Origin: Komagataeibacter oboediens
Lineage (GTDB): Bacteria; Pseudomonadota; Alphaproteobacteria; Acetobacterales; Acetobacteraceae
DNA length: 60,966 bases
Direction: 5' to 3'
Assembly: GCF_003207815.1 (NCBI RefSeq)
Contig: NZ_NKTX01000014.1
Span: 1-60,966 of the forward strand
Of the stretch, positions 7,632 through 18,078 are shown in pieces. The notes under the pieces were generated by a model. The model was given only the letters and a program-made list of their open reading frames with translations, ran no database searches and had not been told where the DNA came from. The position numbers were made by a program, and so were the translations under genes. Positions within the stretch are counted from its first letter, which is position 1; each line of letters starts with the position of its first letter.

Positions 7632-9262
7632 TACTGTGCCGCTCCCGATTGGGTGTTGGTGGCGTCCCGGCCACCCATCAGCAGGCCGATGGTGGCCATG
7701 TCGGCTGCCTCGGCATCAATTACGGACATGAGCCGCCCATGGAACATGACCCCGATCCGGTCCGATACATTCAGCAGGTCTTCCAGGTCTTCGGATATGA
7801 ACACGACCGCAACCCCCTGGTCACGCAGGTCGGTCAGGTATCCCAGCATGGTGGCGATCGCCCCGATATCCAGCCCGCGCGCGGGGTAGGCGGCCACCAG
7901 CACCCGGCTGGCGATACGGATTTCACGTCGCGCCACCAGACGCTGCTGATTGCCGCCCGACAGGTTGCGTACGGGCATGGCGAAATCGGGAATGGTGACC
8001 TGCGCCAGTTCCGCGATGTCGCGCGCCAGCCCGCCCGCCGCCTGCGCATCGTACAGCCCGTGTGTCCCGATGGGCGGGTACGGATATTCACGCAGCGCCA
8101 TGTTGGCGGTCACCGACAGCGATGGCGCCAGCGCGCTGCGCAGCCGGTCCTCGGGGATATGGCCTACACCCGCCTGTACGAACAGGGCGGGGTCCGCGCG
8201 ATCCACAAGGTTGCCGTCCAGCAGGATTTCGCCCGACGTGCGGGCCATTAGCCCCGTCAGCACATGCGTCAGTTCCCGCTGCCCGTTGCCCGCGACCCCG
8301 GCAATGCCCAGGATCTCCCCACCATACAGGTCAAGGCTGACATCACGCAGCGTATCCACCCCGCGGTCATCGCGCACGCTGACATTGCGCAGTTGCATGA
8401 CCGGGTCGGTCGCGATGGGGGCGGCGCCTTCGGGGCGCGCGCGCATGTTGCGCCGGACAATGTCACGTCCCACCATGGTCGCAGCCAGCATGGACGGGTT
8501 GCAGTCCGCCGTATTGAACGTGCCGACCTTGCGCCCCCCGCGCAGGATGCTGACGCGGTCCGAAATCTCCATCACCTCGTCCAGCTTGTGACTGATGATG
8601 ATGACGGCGTTGCCCTGCGCGCGGAAGGCCCTCAGCGCGCGGAACAGCTCGCCCGTCTCCTCCGGTGTCAGCACGGCGGTGGGTTCATCCATGATCAGCA
8701 GGCGGGCCTTGCGCGCCAGCACGCGCAGGATTTCGACACGCTGCTGTTCGCCAGCCGACAGGTCGCATACGCGGGCATCGGGCCGGACGGGAAAGCCGAA
8801 GCGTTCCGAGATCTCGCGCGTGCGGGCTTCCATCACGGCGGGGGAAGCGATGCGTGGCGCTTCATCCCACCCCAGGTGGATGTTTTCCGCCACAGTAAAG
8901 GCCTGCACCAGCTTGAAGTGCTGGTGCACCATGCCGATCCCCGCGCGGATCGCTTCCTGCGGGGAGGTAAAGGTCTGGCCGTAACCATCAAGGATGATCT
9001 CGCCTTCCTCCGGCTGGTAAATGCCGGTGACGACGTTCATCAGCGTGGACTTGCCAGCCCCGTTTTCCCCCAGCAGGGCATGGATCTCACCCGGCCAGAC
9101 ATCCAGGTCCACGTCCTTGTTGGCGATCACGCCAGGGAAGAATTTGCCAATGCCGCGCAACTGCAGGACCGGCGGCGTGCCGGGGGCGACCCCGGCGGGG
9201 GCAGGCTGCTTACTCAAGGCCGGATACTCCCGCGACAGCCCAGTCGCTATGGTAGATTTCAA
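7631..9262 (-). CDS. BMP-type ABC transporter ATPase with two nucleotide-binding domains
   Basis: The 543-residue protein carries two fused ABC ATPase domains. The first has Walker A GENGAGKST, signature LSAGEQQR and Walker B LLIMDEPTAVL. The second has a weakened Walker A (GVAGNGQREL), signature LSGGNQQR and a weakened Walker B (VLVAAYPARGLD). One strong and one degenerate site is usual for YufO/NupO and sugar-type ATPases. It powers import through the two permeases downstream. The listed ATG overlaps the binding-protein gene by 53 bases. A TTG (LSKQPAPAG) overlapping the upstream stop by 8 bases is a tidier alternative start. Confidence 0.9.
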   Translation of the reverse strand: MKSTIATGLSREYPALSKQPAPAGVAPGTPPVLQLRGIGKFFPGVIANKDVDLDVWPGEIHALLGENGAGKSTLMNVVTGIYQPEEGEIILDGYGQTFTSPQEAIRAGIGMVHQHFKLVQAFTVAENIHLGWDEAPRIASPAVMEARTREISERFGFPVRPDARVCDLSAGEQQRVEILRVLARKARLLIMDEPTAVLTPEETGELFRALRAFRAQGNAVIIISHKLDEVMEISDRVSILRGGRKVGTFNTADCNPSMLAATMVGRDIVRRNMRARPEGAAPIATDPVMQLRNVSVRDDRGVDTLRDVSLDLYGGEILGIAGVAGNGQRELTHVLTGLMARTSGEILLDGNLVDRADPALFVQAGVGHIPEDRLRSALAPSLSVTANMALREYPYPPIGTHGLYDAQAAGGLARDIAELAQVTIPDFAMPVRNLSGGNQQRLVARREIRIASRVLVAAYPARGLDIGAIATMLGYLTDLRDQGVAVVFISEDLEDLLNVSDRIGVMFHGRLMSVIDAEAADMATIGLLMGGRDATNTQSGAAQ

Positions 9263-10331
9263 GGTCGCTCAGCGTCATGCCATCGGGCACGCGCAGGCGG
9301 CCATGGTTGTCATGGATCGGCCCGCGGAACGGGTTGTAGCCCGCCAGCATGCGCGTGCGCATGGCGTCGGCCTGGCGCGCGACCTCGACCGGAACGGTCG
9401 GGCCCCACGCATCACGGTCCACGCCATGGCCCAGCGTCAGGAAGCGCCCCTGTGGCTGCCATGTGCCCGCCAGCAGGTTGCTTACCTGTGAGATATAGAA
9501 ATCATTGAAATCAAGGGCCACGGAACTGACATAGGCTTCCGGCCCGTAATCCAGCATGCCGGTGTTCCACATCGCCGCTTTCAGGCCGCGCTGCAGGGCC
9601 ACGCGCAGATAGGCCGGTTCATCCATGATTCCGCACAGGAAGTCGCACCCGTTATCCGCCAGCGCCGTGGCTGCCTGGGTTGCGGCCTGCGGGTCGAACC
9701 ACGCGTTGATGGTGATGCTCTGCAATGTCACCGACGGATTGACCGACTGCGCGCCCAGCAGGGTGGCATTGGCCGAGGCATAAACCGAGGGGATGGGAAA
9801 CGCGCCCAGAAAACCGATCTTGCCCGTGCGCGTCATAAGGCCCGCGGCAATCCCGATCACGTAGCTGGCATACCAGTGCGCCACGTAATACCAGCCCAGG
9901 TTGCCGGTCACATTCGTGCCGTCGCATTCCATGAAGGCCACATCGGGCGCGCGGTCCGACACGTCCTTGATGAAATCACCGTATTCGGAGGTCGCGAACA
10001 CCATCTGCGCGCCTTCGGCTACGAACTGCCGGAAAATGCGTGTGGCGTCGGCGGAATAGGGGACGCTTTCGACATATATGGTGCGGATTTTCGGGAATGC
10101 GCGGCGCACGGCCTGCACCCCACGGTCATGCACCATGGACCAGCCGCCATCGGTAATCGGCCCGGTATGGCCGAAGCCGATAATGGCGTCGGCTTCCGCC
10201 AGTGGCCTGCGCCATGCGGGCATGGCCGCCGCGCGGGCCGGTCGCAGCAGGCCGGAACCGGCCGCCCCCGCCATGCCCAGCAGTGCCCGGCGCGTTGTCA
10301 GTAACCGCCCCCGCGGTCCTGAAGCTGTCAT
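9210..10331 (-). CDS. BMP family periplasmic binding protein (nucleoside/purine-type ABC importer)
   Basis: The 373-residue protein has a twin-arginine-like signal (TTRRALLGMAGAAGSG, cleavage near ARAAAMP). A BMP/Med domain follows, with GPITDGGWSMVHDRG near the start and GKIGFLGAFPIPSVYASANA in the middle. BMP proteins bind nucleosides, purines or similar ligands and deliver them to the permeases. It is first in the operon with the ATPase and two permeases downstream. The exact ligand is not readable, but a guanine deaminase and GMP synthase elsewhere in the window fit a purine. Confidence 0.85.
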   Translation of the reverse strand: MTASGPRGRLLTTRRALLGMAGAAGSGLLRPARAAAMPAWRRPLAEADAIIGFGHTGPITDGGWSMVHDRGVQAVRRAFPKIRTIYVESVPYSADATRIFRQFVAEGAQMVFATSEYGDFIKDVSDRAPDVAFMECDGTNVTGNLGWYYVAHWYASYVIGIAAGLMTRTGKIGFLGAFPIPSVYASANATLLGAQSVNPSVTLQSITINAWFDPQAATQAATALADNGCDFLCGIMDEPAYLRVALQRGLKAAMWNTGMLDYGPEAYVSSVALDFNDFYISQVSNLLAGTWQPQGRFLTLGHGVDRDAWGPTVPVEVARQADAMRTRMLAGYNPFRGPIHDNHGRLRVPDGMTLSDLEIYHSDWAVAGVSGLE

Positions 10332-10499
10332 AAGATGTTATCCCCTTGATAATCCATGCCGTATCCCCCTGCGGCAAGATGGCGTGCTGACCTGTTCGGA
10401 TGCTCCTGTCGCTGCGTTGTCCAGTGTGCCGTACCTAGTAAACGTTACGAGGCAGGTACATGCAAGACCATCGCGCAGCCTGTGGTCCGGCCCGGCGCA

Positions 10500-12647
10500 T
10501 CAGGCGGGATCGGTCCCGGCTGGCGGCATGCCCGCCAGCGTGCGCCAGCTGGCCTCATCCATGGTGGCAACACCCAGTTCGGTCGCCTTGCGCGCCTTGG
10601 ACCCGGCCTTTTCCCCCAGCACCACAAGGTCGGTTTTTCTGGAAACGCTGTCTGATACGCGCGCACCCAGCCGTTCGGCCACGGCACGGGCCTCGGGGCG
10701 GGTCATGGTGGTCAGCGTGCCGGTAAAGACGATGGTCTTGCCCGACAGCGCGCCTGCGGCCACCATTTCCTCATCCGTGACCTGCGCCAGCACCGATGTC
10801 AGGTCATCCAGCGTCGCGCGGTTATGGGATTCGGCAAAGAACGACACCAGTTCATCCGCAATCGCCGACCCGATGCCGGTGATCGAGCCCAGTTCCAGCC
10901 GCTCGTCCGATCCGATGACGGCGGCCTTTTCCATCTGCTGCCGCCAGTTGGCCATGGACCCGTAATGCCGCGCCAGCAGGCGGGCATTGTTGATGCCGAT
11001 GCGGCGGATGCCCAGCGCGTAGATCAGGCGCGACAGTTCGATTGTGCGCCGCGCCTCGATCGCACGCACCAGATTGCGGGCCGATACCTTGCCCCATCCG
11101 TCACGCGCCGCGATGTCCGTCTCGCGCGCGGGCAGGCGGAAAATATCGGCGGGCGTGCGCAGCCATCCCAGTTCGTGGAATTCCACGATCGTGCGGTCGC
11201 CCAGCCCGTCAATGTCGAATGCATCGCGCGATACGAAATGGATCAGCCGCTCCACCACCTGCGCGGGGCAGGTCAGGCCGCCCGAACACCGCCACACGAC
11301 CTCGCCTTCCGGCCGTTCGGCATGTGCGCCACAGATCGGACAGGTATGGGGGAAGTGGAAGGGCGGGCGGTCATGGTCGCGCGGCAGCACCACACCGGTC
11401 ACCTGCGGGATCACGTCGCCCGCGCGCTGCACATGCACAAGATCGCCCTCGCGGATGTCCTTGCGCGCGATCTCGTCTTCATTGTGCAGGCTGGCGCGGG
11501 TGACGATCACGCCACCCACATTGACGGCCTCCAGAAATGCTACCGGCGTCAGCGCCCCGGTGCGGCCAACCTGTATGTCGATTTTTTCAAGGCGGGTGAC
11601 GGCCTGCTCTGCTGCGAATTTCCACGCCACCGCCCAGCGTGGCGCACGCCCCGCGAAACCAAGCCGGTCCTGCAGCGCGCGGTCATCGAGCTTGTACACA
11701 ACGCCATCGATATCATAATCCAGCGCCGAGCGTTCCAGCGTCAGCCGGTCCATGAAGGCTTCGGCCCCTGCTGCATCCTTCACCTGCGTGCTGAGTGGAT
11801 TGACCACAAATCCCCATGCCGCAAGCTGTTCAAGGTAGCCGTGATGGGTCGCGGCCAGTGGCGCGTCACAGAAGCCCGCGGCATAGGCGAACAGGGAGAG
11901 CGGACGCCGGGCCGTCACCGCCGGATCAAGCTGGCGCAGCGACCCGGCCGCGGCGTTGCGGGGATTGGCGAAGGGTTTTTCCCCCGCGCGTTCCTGTGCC
12001 GCGTTCAGTTCCAGGAATGCCTGCTTGGACAGGAACACCTCGCCCCGGATTTCGATCAGGTCGGGGAAGGGGGCGGGCAACTGTTCGGGAATGTCCTTTA
12101 GCGTACGCAGGTTGGCGGTCACGTCCTCGCCTTCGGTGCCGTCGCCGCGCGTGGTGCCACGCACGAAACGGCCATGTTCATAGGTCAGGCTTATGGACAG
12201 GCCGTCAATCTTGGGTTCCGCGACAAAGGACAGGGCGCGGGCCTGATCCTCCCCCAGCCCGAGGAAACGGGCGATGCGGCTGATGAAACCTTCGAATTCC
12301 TCCCGCGAGAACACATTGTCCAGCGACAGCATGGGCACCATGTGCCGGTGGCGGTGGAAGGGACCGCTGACGGGCGCGCCGACTTTTTCCGCCGGGCTGT
12401 CAGTGCGGCGCAGGCCGGGAAAGCGCGTCTCCAGTTCGGTATTCAGCCGGCGCAGCCTGTCATATGTCGCATCATCAACCAGCGGCGCGTCATTCTGGTG
12501 ATAGGCCGCATCCAGCGCGGGCAGCACGGTGGCAAGCCGCGCCAGCACCGCTTTCGCATGGGGTTCGTCCTGTTCCATTGCGGTCGCATCGGCCAGCAGG
12601 CGGCGCGCCTGTTCGGACAGGGAACCGGATGACGGGTCATGGGGCAT
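10500..12647 (-). CDS. ligA: NAD-dependent DNA ligase LigA
   Basis: The 715-residue protein seals nicks in DNA during replication and repair using NAD+. The active-site lysine lies in EPKIDGLS (about residue 146). An OB-fold, a zinc finger (CPIC...CSGGLTC), helix-hairpin-helix repeats and a C-terminal BRCT domain ([10 protein letters not shown]) follow in the usual order. It is the last gene of the large minus-strand cluster and begins one base after the recN stop. Confidence 0.98.
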   Translation of the reverse strand: MPHDPSSGSLSEQARRLLADATAMEQDEPHAKAVLARLATVLPALDAAYHQNDAPLVDDATYDRLRRLNTELETRFPGLRRTDSPAEKVGAPVSGPFHRHRHMVPMLSLDNVFSREEFEGFISRIARFLGLGEDQARALSFVAEPKIDGLSISLTYEHGRFVRGTTRGDGTEGEDVTANLRTLKDIPEQLPAPFPDLIEIRGEVFLSKQAFLELNAAQERAGEKPFANPRNAAAGSLRQLDPAVTARRPLSLFAYAAGFCDAPLAATHHGYLEQLAAWGFVVNPLSTQVKDAAGAEAFMDRLTLERSALDYDIDGVVYKLDDRALQDRLGFAGRAPRWAVAWKFAAEQAVTRLEKIDIQVGRTGALTPVAFLEAVNVGGVIVTRASLHNEDEIARKDIREGDLVHVQRAGDVIPQVTGVVLPRDHDRPPFHFPHTCPICGAHAERPEGEVVWRCSGGLTCPAQVVERLIHFVSRDAFDIDGLGDRTIVEFHELGWLRTPADIFRLPARETDIAARDGWGKVSARNLVRAIEARRTIELSRLIYALGIRRIGINNARLLARHYGSMANWRQQMEKAAVIGSDERLELGSITGIGSAIADELVSFFAESHNRATLDDLTSVLAQVTDEEMVAAGALSGKTIVFTGTLTTMTRPEARAVAERLGARVSDSVSRKTDLVVLGEKAGSKARKATELGVATMDEASWRTLAGMPPAGTDPA

Positions 12648-12648
12648 G

Positions 12649-14370
12649 TCAGACCCCTTTCAGCAGGCTGTCGGCCGCGGCGCGGGCGGCGGGGGTAATG
12701 GTGTCGCCAGACAGCATGCGGGCGATTTCCTCGCGCCGTGCCTGCGCATCCAGCGGTGCGGCGTGGGTTTCGGTGCGGCCCCTGTTCACGCTTTTGCTTA
12801 TGCGCAAATGGGCATCGCCCCGGGCCGCGACCTGCGGGCTGTGGGTAACGACCAGCACCTGCACACTGCGGCCCACGGTATAAAGCCGTTCCCCGATGGC
12901 CGACGCCGTGGCCCCGCCCACGCCGGAATCCACTTCGTCAAACACCAGCGTGGGAATGGCCGACCGACCGGCCAGCACCACCTTCAGCGCCAGCATGAGG
13001 CGGGAAAGTTCGCCCCCCGACGCAACCTTGGCCAGTGGTCCCGGCGGCTGTCCGGGGTTCGCCGCGATCAGGAACGACGCCTGTTCCTTGCCCCGCGCGT
13101 TCCATGCTTCCGCCTCCAGCGGCAGGAGCGAGACGATAAAGCGCGCGCGTTCCAGCTTCAGCGGTTTCAGTTCCCCCATCACCGCCTGTTCCAGCCTGCG
13201 TGCCGCCTTTTCACGCGCGGCGGTCAGTTCCAGGGCGACCTCTTCAAACCGGGCGCGGGTTTCGGTCACGGTTTTTTCCAGCACCTCGATGCGGGCATTG
13301 CCCGAATCAAGGGCGGCCAGACGGTCGTTGAAGGCCGCGAGCAGCCCCGGCAGTTCCGGCACCGACACGCCATGCTTGCGCGCTTCGGCACGTAGGGCGA
13401 ACAGGCGTTCTTCCGTCTGTTCCAGCAGGCGCGGGTCGGCCTGCGCGTCCGATGCAAGGCGCGAGAGCATGCTTTCCGCTTCCGCCAGCGCTTCTTCCGC
13501 GCGTTCCAGCGCGTTCAGCGCTTCCTGCGCGGCTTCCTGTTCGGCCGCCCCGACGGCTTCGGGGTTCAGGTCGGTGGGGGCGGGCAGCAGGCGTTGCAGG
13601 GCACGGCTGGCGTTGCGCAGCGCCGATGCGGGACCAGGGGAACGACGGTCCCGCGGGGCGAGATCGGCCAGGGCCGCCGCGATCGCTTCCGCCCGGCGTT
13701 CCCCCTGCTGCAATGCCTGGCGCAGGCCGGCAAGCTGGGTTTCCTCATCTTCCTGCGGGGCGAGGGTGGACAGGTCGTCTACCGCCTGCCGCAGCCAGTC
13801 TTCCTCACGCGCGGCATTTTCCATTTCCGCCCGCGCGGCGGCCAGTGCAGCCGTGGCTTCGATCCATTTGCGATAGGCCCCGGCGGTGCGGGTACGCAGG
13901 GGGCCCGGCACGCCAAAGGCATCCAGCAGGTCCAGATGCGTGGACTGGTCGGCCAGTCCCATCTGCTCATGCTGGCCCTGTATTTCCACCAGCAGGGTCG
14001 CCGCCCTGCGCAGCAGGCTGACGGCCACGGGCTGGTCATTGATATAGGCGCGCGATCGTCCATCCGTGGTCACGACCCGGCGCAGCAGCACGGGTTCACG
14101 CACGTCATCCAGTACGATGCCCTGTTCACTGAACAGCTGGTGCAGGGGGTGATCCGGTGCGATTTCAAAACTGGCGCTGACGCTGGCCTGCTCACACCCG
14201 GCACGGACAAGGGAGGCACTGGCCCGTTCCCCCAGCGCCAGCCCCAGGCTGTCCAGCAGGATGGACTTGCCAGCCCCGGTTTCCCCCGTCAGCACGGTCA
14301 GGCCGGGGGGAAAGGCCAGATCCAGTTTTTCGATCAGGACCACATCCCGTATCGAGAGCTGTGTCAGCAT
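12649..14370 (-). CDS. recN: DNA repair protein RecN
   Basis: The 573-residue SMC-like ATPase acts early in double-strand-break repair. It shows N-terminal Walker A ([20 protein letters not shown]), long coiled-coil arms (about 150-380), the signature [14 protein letters not shown] and Walker [14 protein letters not shown]. Length is normal. It sits between bamD and ligA, an arrangement common in alphaproteobacteria. Confidence 0.97.
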   Translation of the reverse strand: MLTQLSIRDVVLIEKLDLAFPPGLTVLTGETGAGKSILLDSLGLALGERASASLVRAGCEQASVSASFEIAPDHPLHQLFSEQGIVLDDVREPVLLRRVVTTDGRSRAYINDQPVAVSLLRRAATLLVEIQGQHEQMGLADQSTHLDLLDAFGVPGPLRTRTAGAYRKWIEATAALAAARAEMENAAREEDWLRQAVDDLSTLAPQEDEETQLAGLRQALQQGERRAEAIAAALADLAPRDRRSPGPASALRNASRALQRLLPAPTDLNPEAVGAAEQEAAQEALNALERAEEALAEAESMLSRLASDAQADPRLLEQTEERLFALRAEARKHGVSVPELPGLLAAFNDRLAALDSGNARIEVLEKTVTETRARFEEVALELTAAREKAARRLEQAVMGELKPLKLERARFIVSLLPLEAEAWNARGKEQASFLIAANPGQPPGPLAKVASGGELSRLMLALKVVLAGRSAIPTLVFDEVDSGVGGATASAIGERLYTVGRSVQVLVVTHSPQVAARGDAHLRISKSVNRGRTETHAAPLDAQARREEIARMLSGDTITPAARAAADSLLKGV

Positions 14371-14409
14371 GCAGGCTTCCCGTTCAGCACAGATAATCGT
14401 TGGCGGAAA

Positions 14410-15294
14410 TCAGAAAACCGAATGCCACGCCCGGGAAAATACGTTCCGTCCCTGCTTGTGGTCCTTGCCGGTCGCGCCCTTGATCAGGTTATGCGCGCGC
14501 AGGTGGTCGTAGGCGTCTTCATACCATTTGCTGCTGGGATAGTTGTAGGCCAGCACCGCGCCGGTCTTGCGCGCCTGTTCCAGCAGCCCCATGTCCAGAT
14601 ACACTTCCACCAGCCGTTCCAGTGCCTCGGGCACGTGGTTGGTGGTCTGGAAATCCTGCACCACGCGCTGGTAGCGGCCAGCGGCGGCGAGGTAGTCGTT
14701 CTGCTGCTGGTACCACCGGCCCACCAGCATTTCCTTGCCCGCCAGATGATCGCGGCACAGATCGATCTTCAGCTGCGCGTCACGGGCGTAAGGGCTCTGG
14801 GGAAAGCGGGTGATGACTTCTTCCAGCGCATCCATGGCCTCGATCGTGCCCTGCTGGTCACGCTGCACGTCGGCCACCTGCTCATAATAACACAGCGCGC
14901 GCAGGTAGAAGGCATAGGCCGCGTCCGCGCTGGTGGGGTGCAGTTCCAGGAAGCGGTCAAGCTGCTGCACCGCTCCGGGGTATTTGTTCAGAAGGTAGTT
15001 CGCATACCCTTCCATCAACTGTGCGTTGGCGGTGTACTGGGAATAGGGGTAGTTGCGCTGCAGGGTATCGAACTGGTTGACCGACAGCAGGTACCGGTCC
15101 GAACGCAGGGCGTCCACGCCGTTGTTGTACAACGTTTCGGCCGAGCCGACGCGCGGTGCGCGTTCGTTGATGGTGCTGGCGCTCTGTCCGCACGCGGCCA
15201 GAAGGCCGGCAAGCGGCAGAAGGGCCAGCCAGGGCGCTGTCTGGCGCGGGGCGCGCGATGGTTGCGAAACGTAGTGTGATGTGCGTGCGAACAT
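14410..15294 (-). CDS. bamD: Outer membrane assembly lipoprotein BamD
   Basis: The 294-residue protein has a lipoprotein signal with lipobox LLAAC (Cys about 35), then TPR-like repeats including AETLYNNGVDALRSDRYLLS and FPQSPYARDAQLKIDLCRDH. BamD is the essential lipoprotein of the BAM complex that inserts beta-barrel proteins such as the TonB receptor. The cysteine would be lipidated and the protein held at the inner face of the outer membrane. Confidence 0.95.
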   Translation of the reverse strand: MFARTSHYVSQPSRAPRQTAPWLALLPLAGLLAACGQSASTINERAPRVGSAETLYNNGVDALRSDRYLLSVNQFDTLQRNYPYSQYTANAQLMEGYANYLLNKYPGAVQQLDRFLELHPTSADAAYAFYLRALCYYEQVADVQRDQQGTIEAMDALEEVITRFPQSPYARDAQLKIDLCRDHLAGKEMLVGRWYQQQNDYLAAAGRYQRVVQDFQTTNHVPEALERLVEVYLDMGLLEQARKTGAVLAYNYPSSKWYEDAYDHLRAHNLIKGATGKDHKQGRNVFSRAWHSVF

Positions 15295-15377
15295 ACCCGG
15301 CTCTTCCAGTTACGGAAGCTTTATATCATGTGCCGGGGGCGGGTGAAGTCTCCGCGTGCGGTTTTCGACCCGTCCCA

Positions 15378-16391
15378 TCAGGCAGCCCGGTCGCGCGGGG
15401 TGGTAAGGGATGCGTCAAGCGGGGCGCGCCGCCAGTTCGCCTGTTCGGCAAATACCTTGCGCAACAGGCGGTTGTTCAGCGTATGTCCGGACTTATGCCC
15501 CCGGAAATGGCCGTTGACCATGCCCCCGGCCAGATACAGGTCGCCTATCGCATCAAGCACCTTGTGGCGCACGAATTCATCGGGGTGGCGCAGTCCCGAC
15601 GGGTTCACCACGCTGTCGCCATTGACGACCACGGCGTTATCCAGCGATCCGCCACGGGCCAGCCCGACGGAATGCAGGTAATCTATTTCCGGCTGCAGGA
15701 CGAATGTCCGCGCCCGGCTGAGATGCTCGCGGAACTGCCCCGGTTCCACGCACGTCATGTACCGCTGCTGGCCAATGGCGGCAGCCGGGAAGTCGATGGA
15801 AATATCGATCGTCAGGCCGGGCTGCGCCGTGGGGGACAGTTCGGCATAGGCATCACCGTCTTCCACCCGCACGGTCCTGTTTATGTGGACGTACTGGCGC
15901 GGGGCGCCCTGCGGCACGATGCCTGCACATTCCAGCAGGAACACGAATTCCGCCGCCGAACCATCGAATACCGGAATTTCGGGACCATCCACGTCAATGA
16001 AGATGTTGTCGACGCCACACCCCGCCAGCCCGGCCATGAGGTGTTCGATCGTGGCGATGCGCTCTGCATGGCCACTGGCGGTACCGCAGCCAAGCACGGT
16101 GCTCAGGCATGTATCAACCACCATGTCATACCGTGCAACGACCGGCGGCATGTCAATGTCGGTGCGCCGGAAGACGATGCCGGTATTTTCCGGGGCGGGG
16201 GACAGCCGCAGGCTTATGCGCGCGCCCGTATGCAGCCCGGTGCCGACGCTGTTGATCGGCTGGCGTATGGTGTGCTGCATCCGCCCTTCATGCCGGGGTT
16301 CCGAGATGAAGGGGGCGTGTGTCTGCGGCAGCATGCCGTCCATTGCCTGTATCCTTGACGGAAGAGTGGGAGAACTCACAGTAACTGGCAT
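15378..16391 (-). CDS. lpxC: UDP-3-O-acyl-N-acetylglucosamine deacetylase LpxC
   Basis: The protein (337 residues from the first ATG) performs the committed, zinc-dependent step of lipid A synthesis. Landmarks are GTGLHTGARI, the zinc-ligand region EHLMAG, IPVFDGSAAEF, and the C-terminal HKVLDAIGDLYLAGG and GHKSGHTLNN with the remaining zinc and catalytic histidines. The N-terminus carries about 40 extra residues before QHTIRQPINSVG, so a later ATG (MDGMLP or MQHTIRQ) may be the true start. Confidence 0.97.
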   Translation of the reverse strand: MPVTVSSPTLPSRIQAMDGMLPQTHAPFISEPRHEGRMQHTIRQPINSVGTGLHTGARISLRLSPAPENTGIVFRRTDIDMPPVVARYDMVVDTCLSTVLGCGTASGHAERIATIEHLMAGLAGCGVDNIFIDVDGPEIPVFDGSAAEFVFLLECAGIVPQGAPRQYVHINRTVRVEDGDAYAELSPTAQPGLTIDISIDFPAAAIGQQRYMTCVEPGQFREHLSRARTFVLQPEIDYLHSVGLARGGSLDNAVVVNGDSVVNPSGLRHPDEFVRHKVLDAIGDLYLAGGMVNGHFRGHKSGHTLNNRLLRKVFAEQANWRRAPLDASLTTPRDRAA

Positions 16392-16507
16392 GTTATCATG
16401 TTACTGCCTTGTCCCCCCGCAGGACAGTCAAGGATTCTTGCCTATTGTTACCTATCTGGAAGGAAAGCATGGCCTGCCGGTACAGGGCAGGCCATGCACC
16501 GGTCGGA

Positions 16508-18001
16508 TCAGGGTGAACGGCGGCGCAGGAAGGCGGGAATGTCCAGTCCGCCATCGTCAGGTGCCGGGTTGCCGCCCGTGTTCTGCGCCGATGGCTGGGA
16601 CGGCTGCGACGGCTGGGGCTGTACGGCGGGTTCCGTGCGGGGCGTGGGTTCGGGTGCCGCCGGGGTGGAATGGCGGCGTAGCGCGCCGGTCACGATCCCG
16701 AACAGGCTGCGCGGCGCGGGCTGGGGTTCCGGTGCGGCGGGCTTGGCGCTTTCGGTAAATAGCGGCGAACGCGGGGAGCCTGCGCGCTTTGCCTGTGCGA
16801 CATGCGGTGGCACGGCGTTGGGGGACGGCGCCTGCGGTGCGGCGGGACGCGGCTGCGGTGCCGCCGTCGCGGGCTGGCCCACCGGTGCGGCGGGCTGCGG
16901 CGGCTGGGTTGCCGCCTGTGCTGCAACGCCAGCGGCTGCCGGGGCAGCCTGTGCATCCGGTGCAGCGGCCTGCGGGGCAGGGGCCTCGGCCTGTGGCGGA
17001 ACCTGGTGCGTCTTGGGGTGGCCGCCGGGCGGGTTGTCGATGCCCGTCGCCACGACGGAAACGCGGATGCGGCCGTTCAGCGAGGTATCTATGGCCGAAC
17101 CGAAAATGATGTTCGCGTCTTCCGCCACTTCCTCGCGGATACGGTTTGCCGCCTGGTCCACTTCGAACAGGGTCAGATCCTCGCCGCCGGTGATGTTGAT
17201 CAGCAGGCCCTGCGCGCCAGACAGGGAGGTGTCTTCCAGCAGCGGGTTGGAAATGGCGTCCTCGGCAGCGGCGACGGCGCGGTTTTCGCCCTCGGCTTCA
17301 CCCGTGCCCATCATCGCCTTGCCCATTTCCGCCATGATGGTGCGGATATCGGCAAAGTCGAGGTTGACCAGCCCCGGCGCCATCATCAGGTCGGTCACGC
17401 CGCGCACGCCCATGTACAGGACGTTGTCCGCCATCTTGAACGCGTCTTTCCAGCTTGTGCGCTCATTGGCCAGGCGGAACAGGTTCTGGTTGGGGATGAT
17501 GATCAGCGTGTCAACGAACTGCTGCAGTTCGGCAATGCCCGCTTCCGCCGATTTCGCGCGGCGGTGGCCTTCGAACGTGAACGGCTTGGTCACCACGCCT
17601 ACGGTCAGGATGCCGCGTTCGCGCGCCATGCGCGCAATGACGGGGGCAGCCCCCGTGCCGGTGCCGCCGCCCATGCCTGCGGTGATGAAGACCATGTGCG
17701 CGCCATCAAGGTGGCGGGACAGTTCATCACAGGCTTCTTCCGCTGCGGCGCGGCCGATTTCGGGCTTTGCCCCCGCGCCAAGGCCCTGCGTCAGGTGCGG
17801 GCCAAGCTGGATGCGGCGGTCGGCGCTGCTGTGGGACAGCTGCTGGGCATCGGTGTTGGCGACAACGAATTCCACGCCCTGCAACTGCGAATGGATCATG
17901 TTGTCCACCGCATTCGTACCACCGCCGCCAACCCCGATCACTGTGATGCGGGGCGTGAAATCGGAATGATTCTGTTGCGGGATGGTCAGGTTGAGGGTCA
18001 T
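16508..18001 (-). CDS. ftsZ: Cell division protein FtsZ
   Basis: The 497-residue tubulin-like GTPase builds the division ring. It has [13 protein letters not shown] near the N-terminus, the nucleotide-binding [13 protein letters not shown], and the polymer-interface T7 region. A long Pro/Ala/Gln-rich linker (about 330-470) leads to the conserved C-terminal peptide [12 protein letters not shown] that binds FtsA. The long linker is typical of alphaproteobacterial FtsZ. It follows ftsA with a 77-base gap. Confidence 0.99.
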   Translation of the reverse strand: MTLNLTIPQQNHSDFTPRITVIGVGGGGTNAVDNMIHSQLQGVEFVVANTDAQQLSHSSADRRIQLGPHLTQGLGAGAKPEIGRAAAEEACDELSRHLDGAHMVFITAGMGGGTGTGAAPVIARMARERGILTVGVVTKPFTFEGHRRAKSAEAGIAELQQFVDTLIIIPNQNLFRLANERTSWKDAFKMADNVLYMGVRGVTDLMMAPGLVNLDFADIRTIMAEMGKAMMGTGEAEGENRAVAAAEDAISNPLLEDTSLSGAQGLLINITGGEDLTLFEVDQAANRIREEVAEDANIIFGSAIDTSLNGRIRVSVVATGIDNPPGGHPKTHQVPPQAEAPAPQAAAPDAQAAPAAAGVAAQAATQPPQPAAPVGQPATAAPQPRPAAPQAPSPNAVPPHVAQAKRAGSPRSPLFTESAKPAAPEPQPAPRSLFGIVTGALRRHSTPAAPEPTPRTEPAVQPQPSQPSQPSAQNTGGNPAPDDGGLDIPAFLRRRSP

Positions 18002-18078
18002 GCTTGGCTCCCGATGGATTGGGGTAGGCGTGCTGGCATACTAACGGCAAAAGTACAATAAAGGGTTTTTACGCAAGA

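Noticed and set aside
8264-9508. 414-codon plus-strand frame opposite the ABC ATPase
   Set aside because: Antisense to two conserved ATPase domains; His/Gln/Arg-rich composition typical of a mirrored frame.
10332-10499. Possible purine riboswitch ahead of the BMP operon
   Set aside because: I looked for a conserved three-way junction pattern upstream of the binding protein and saw none.
13594-15279. 561-codon plus-strand frame opposite recN and bamD
   Set aside because: It spans two real genes on the other strand and has no recognisable domain.
16398-17969. 523-codon plus-strand frame opposite ftsZ
   Set aside because: Low-complexity Ser/Ala/Arg sequence mirrored from ftsZ codons, with no independent support.
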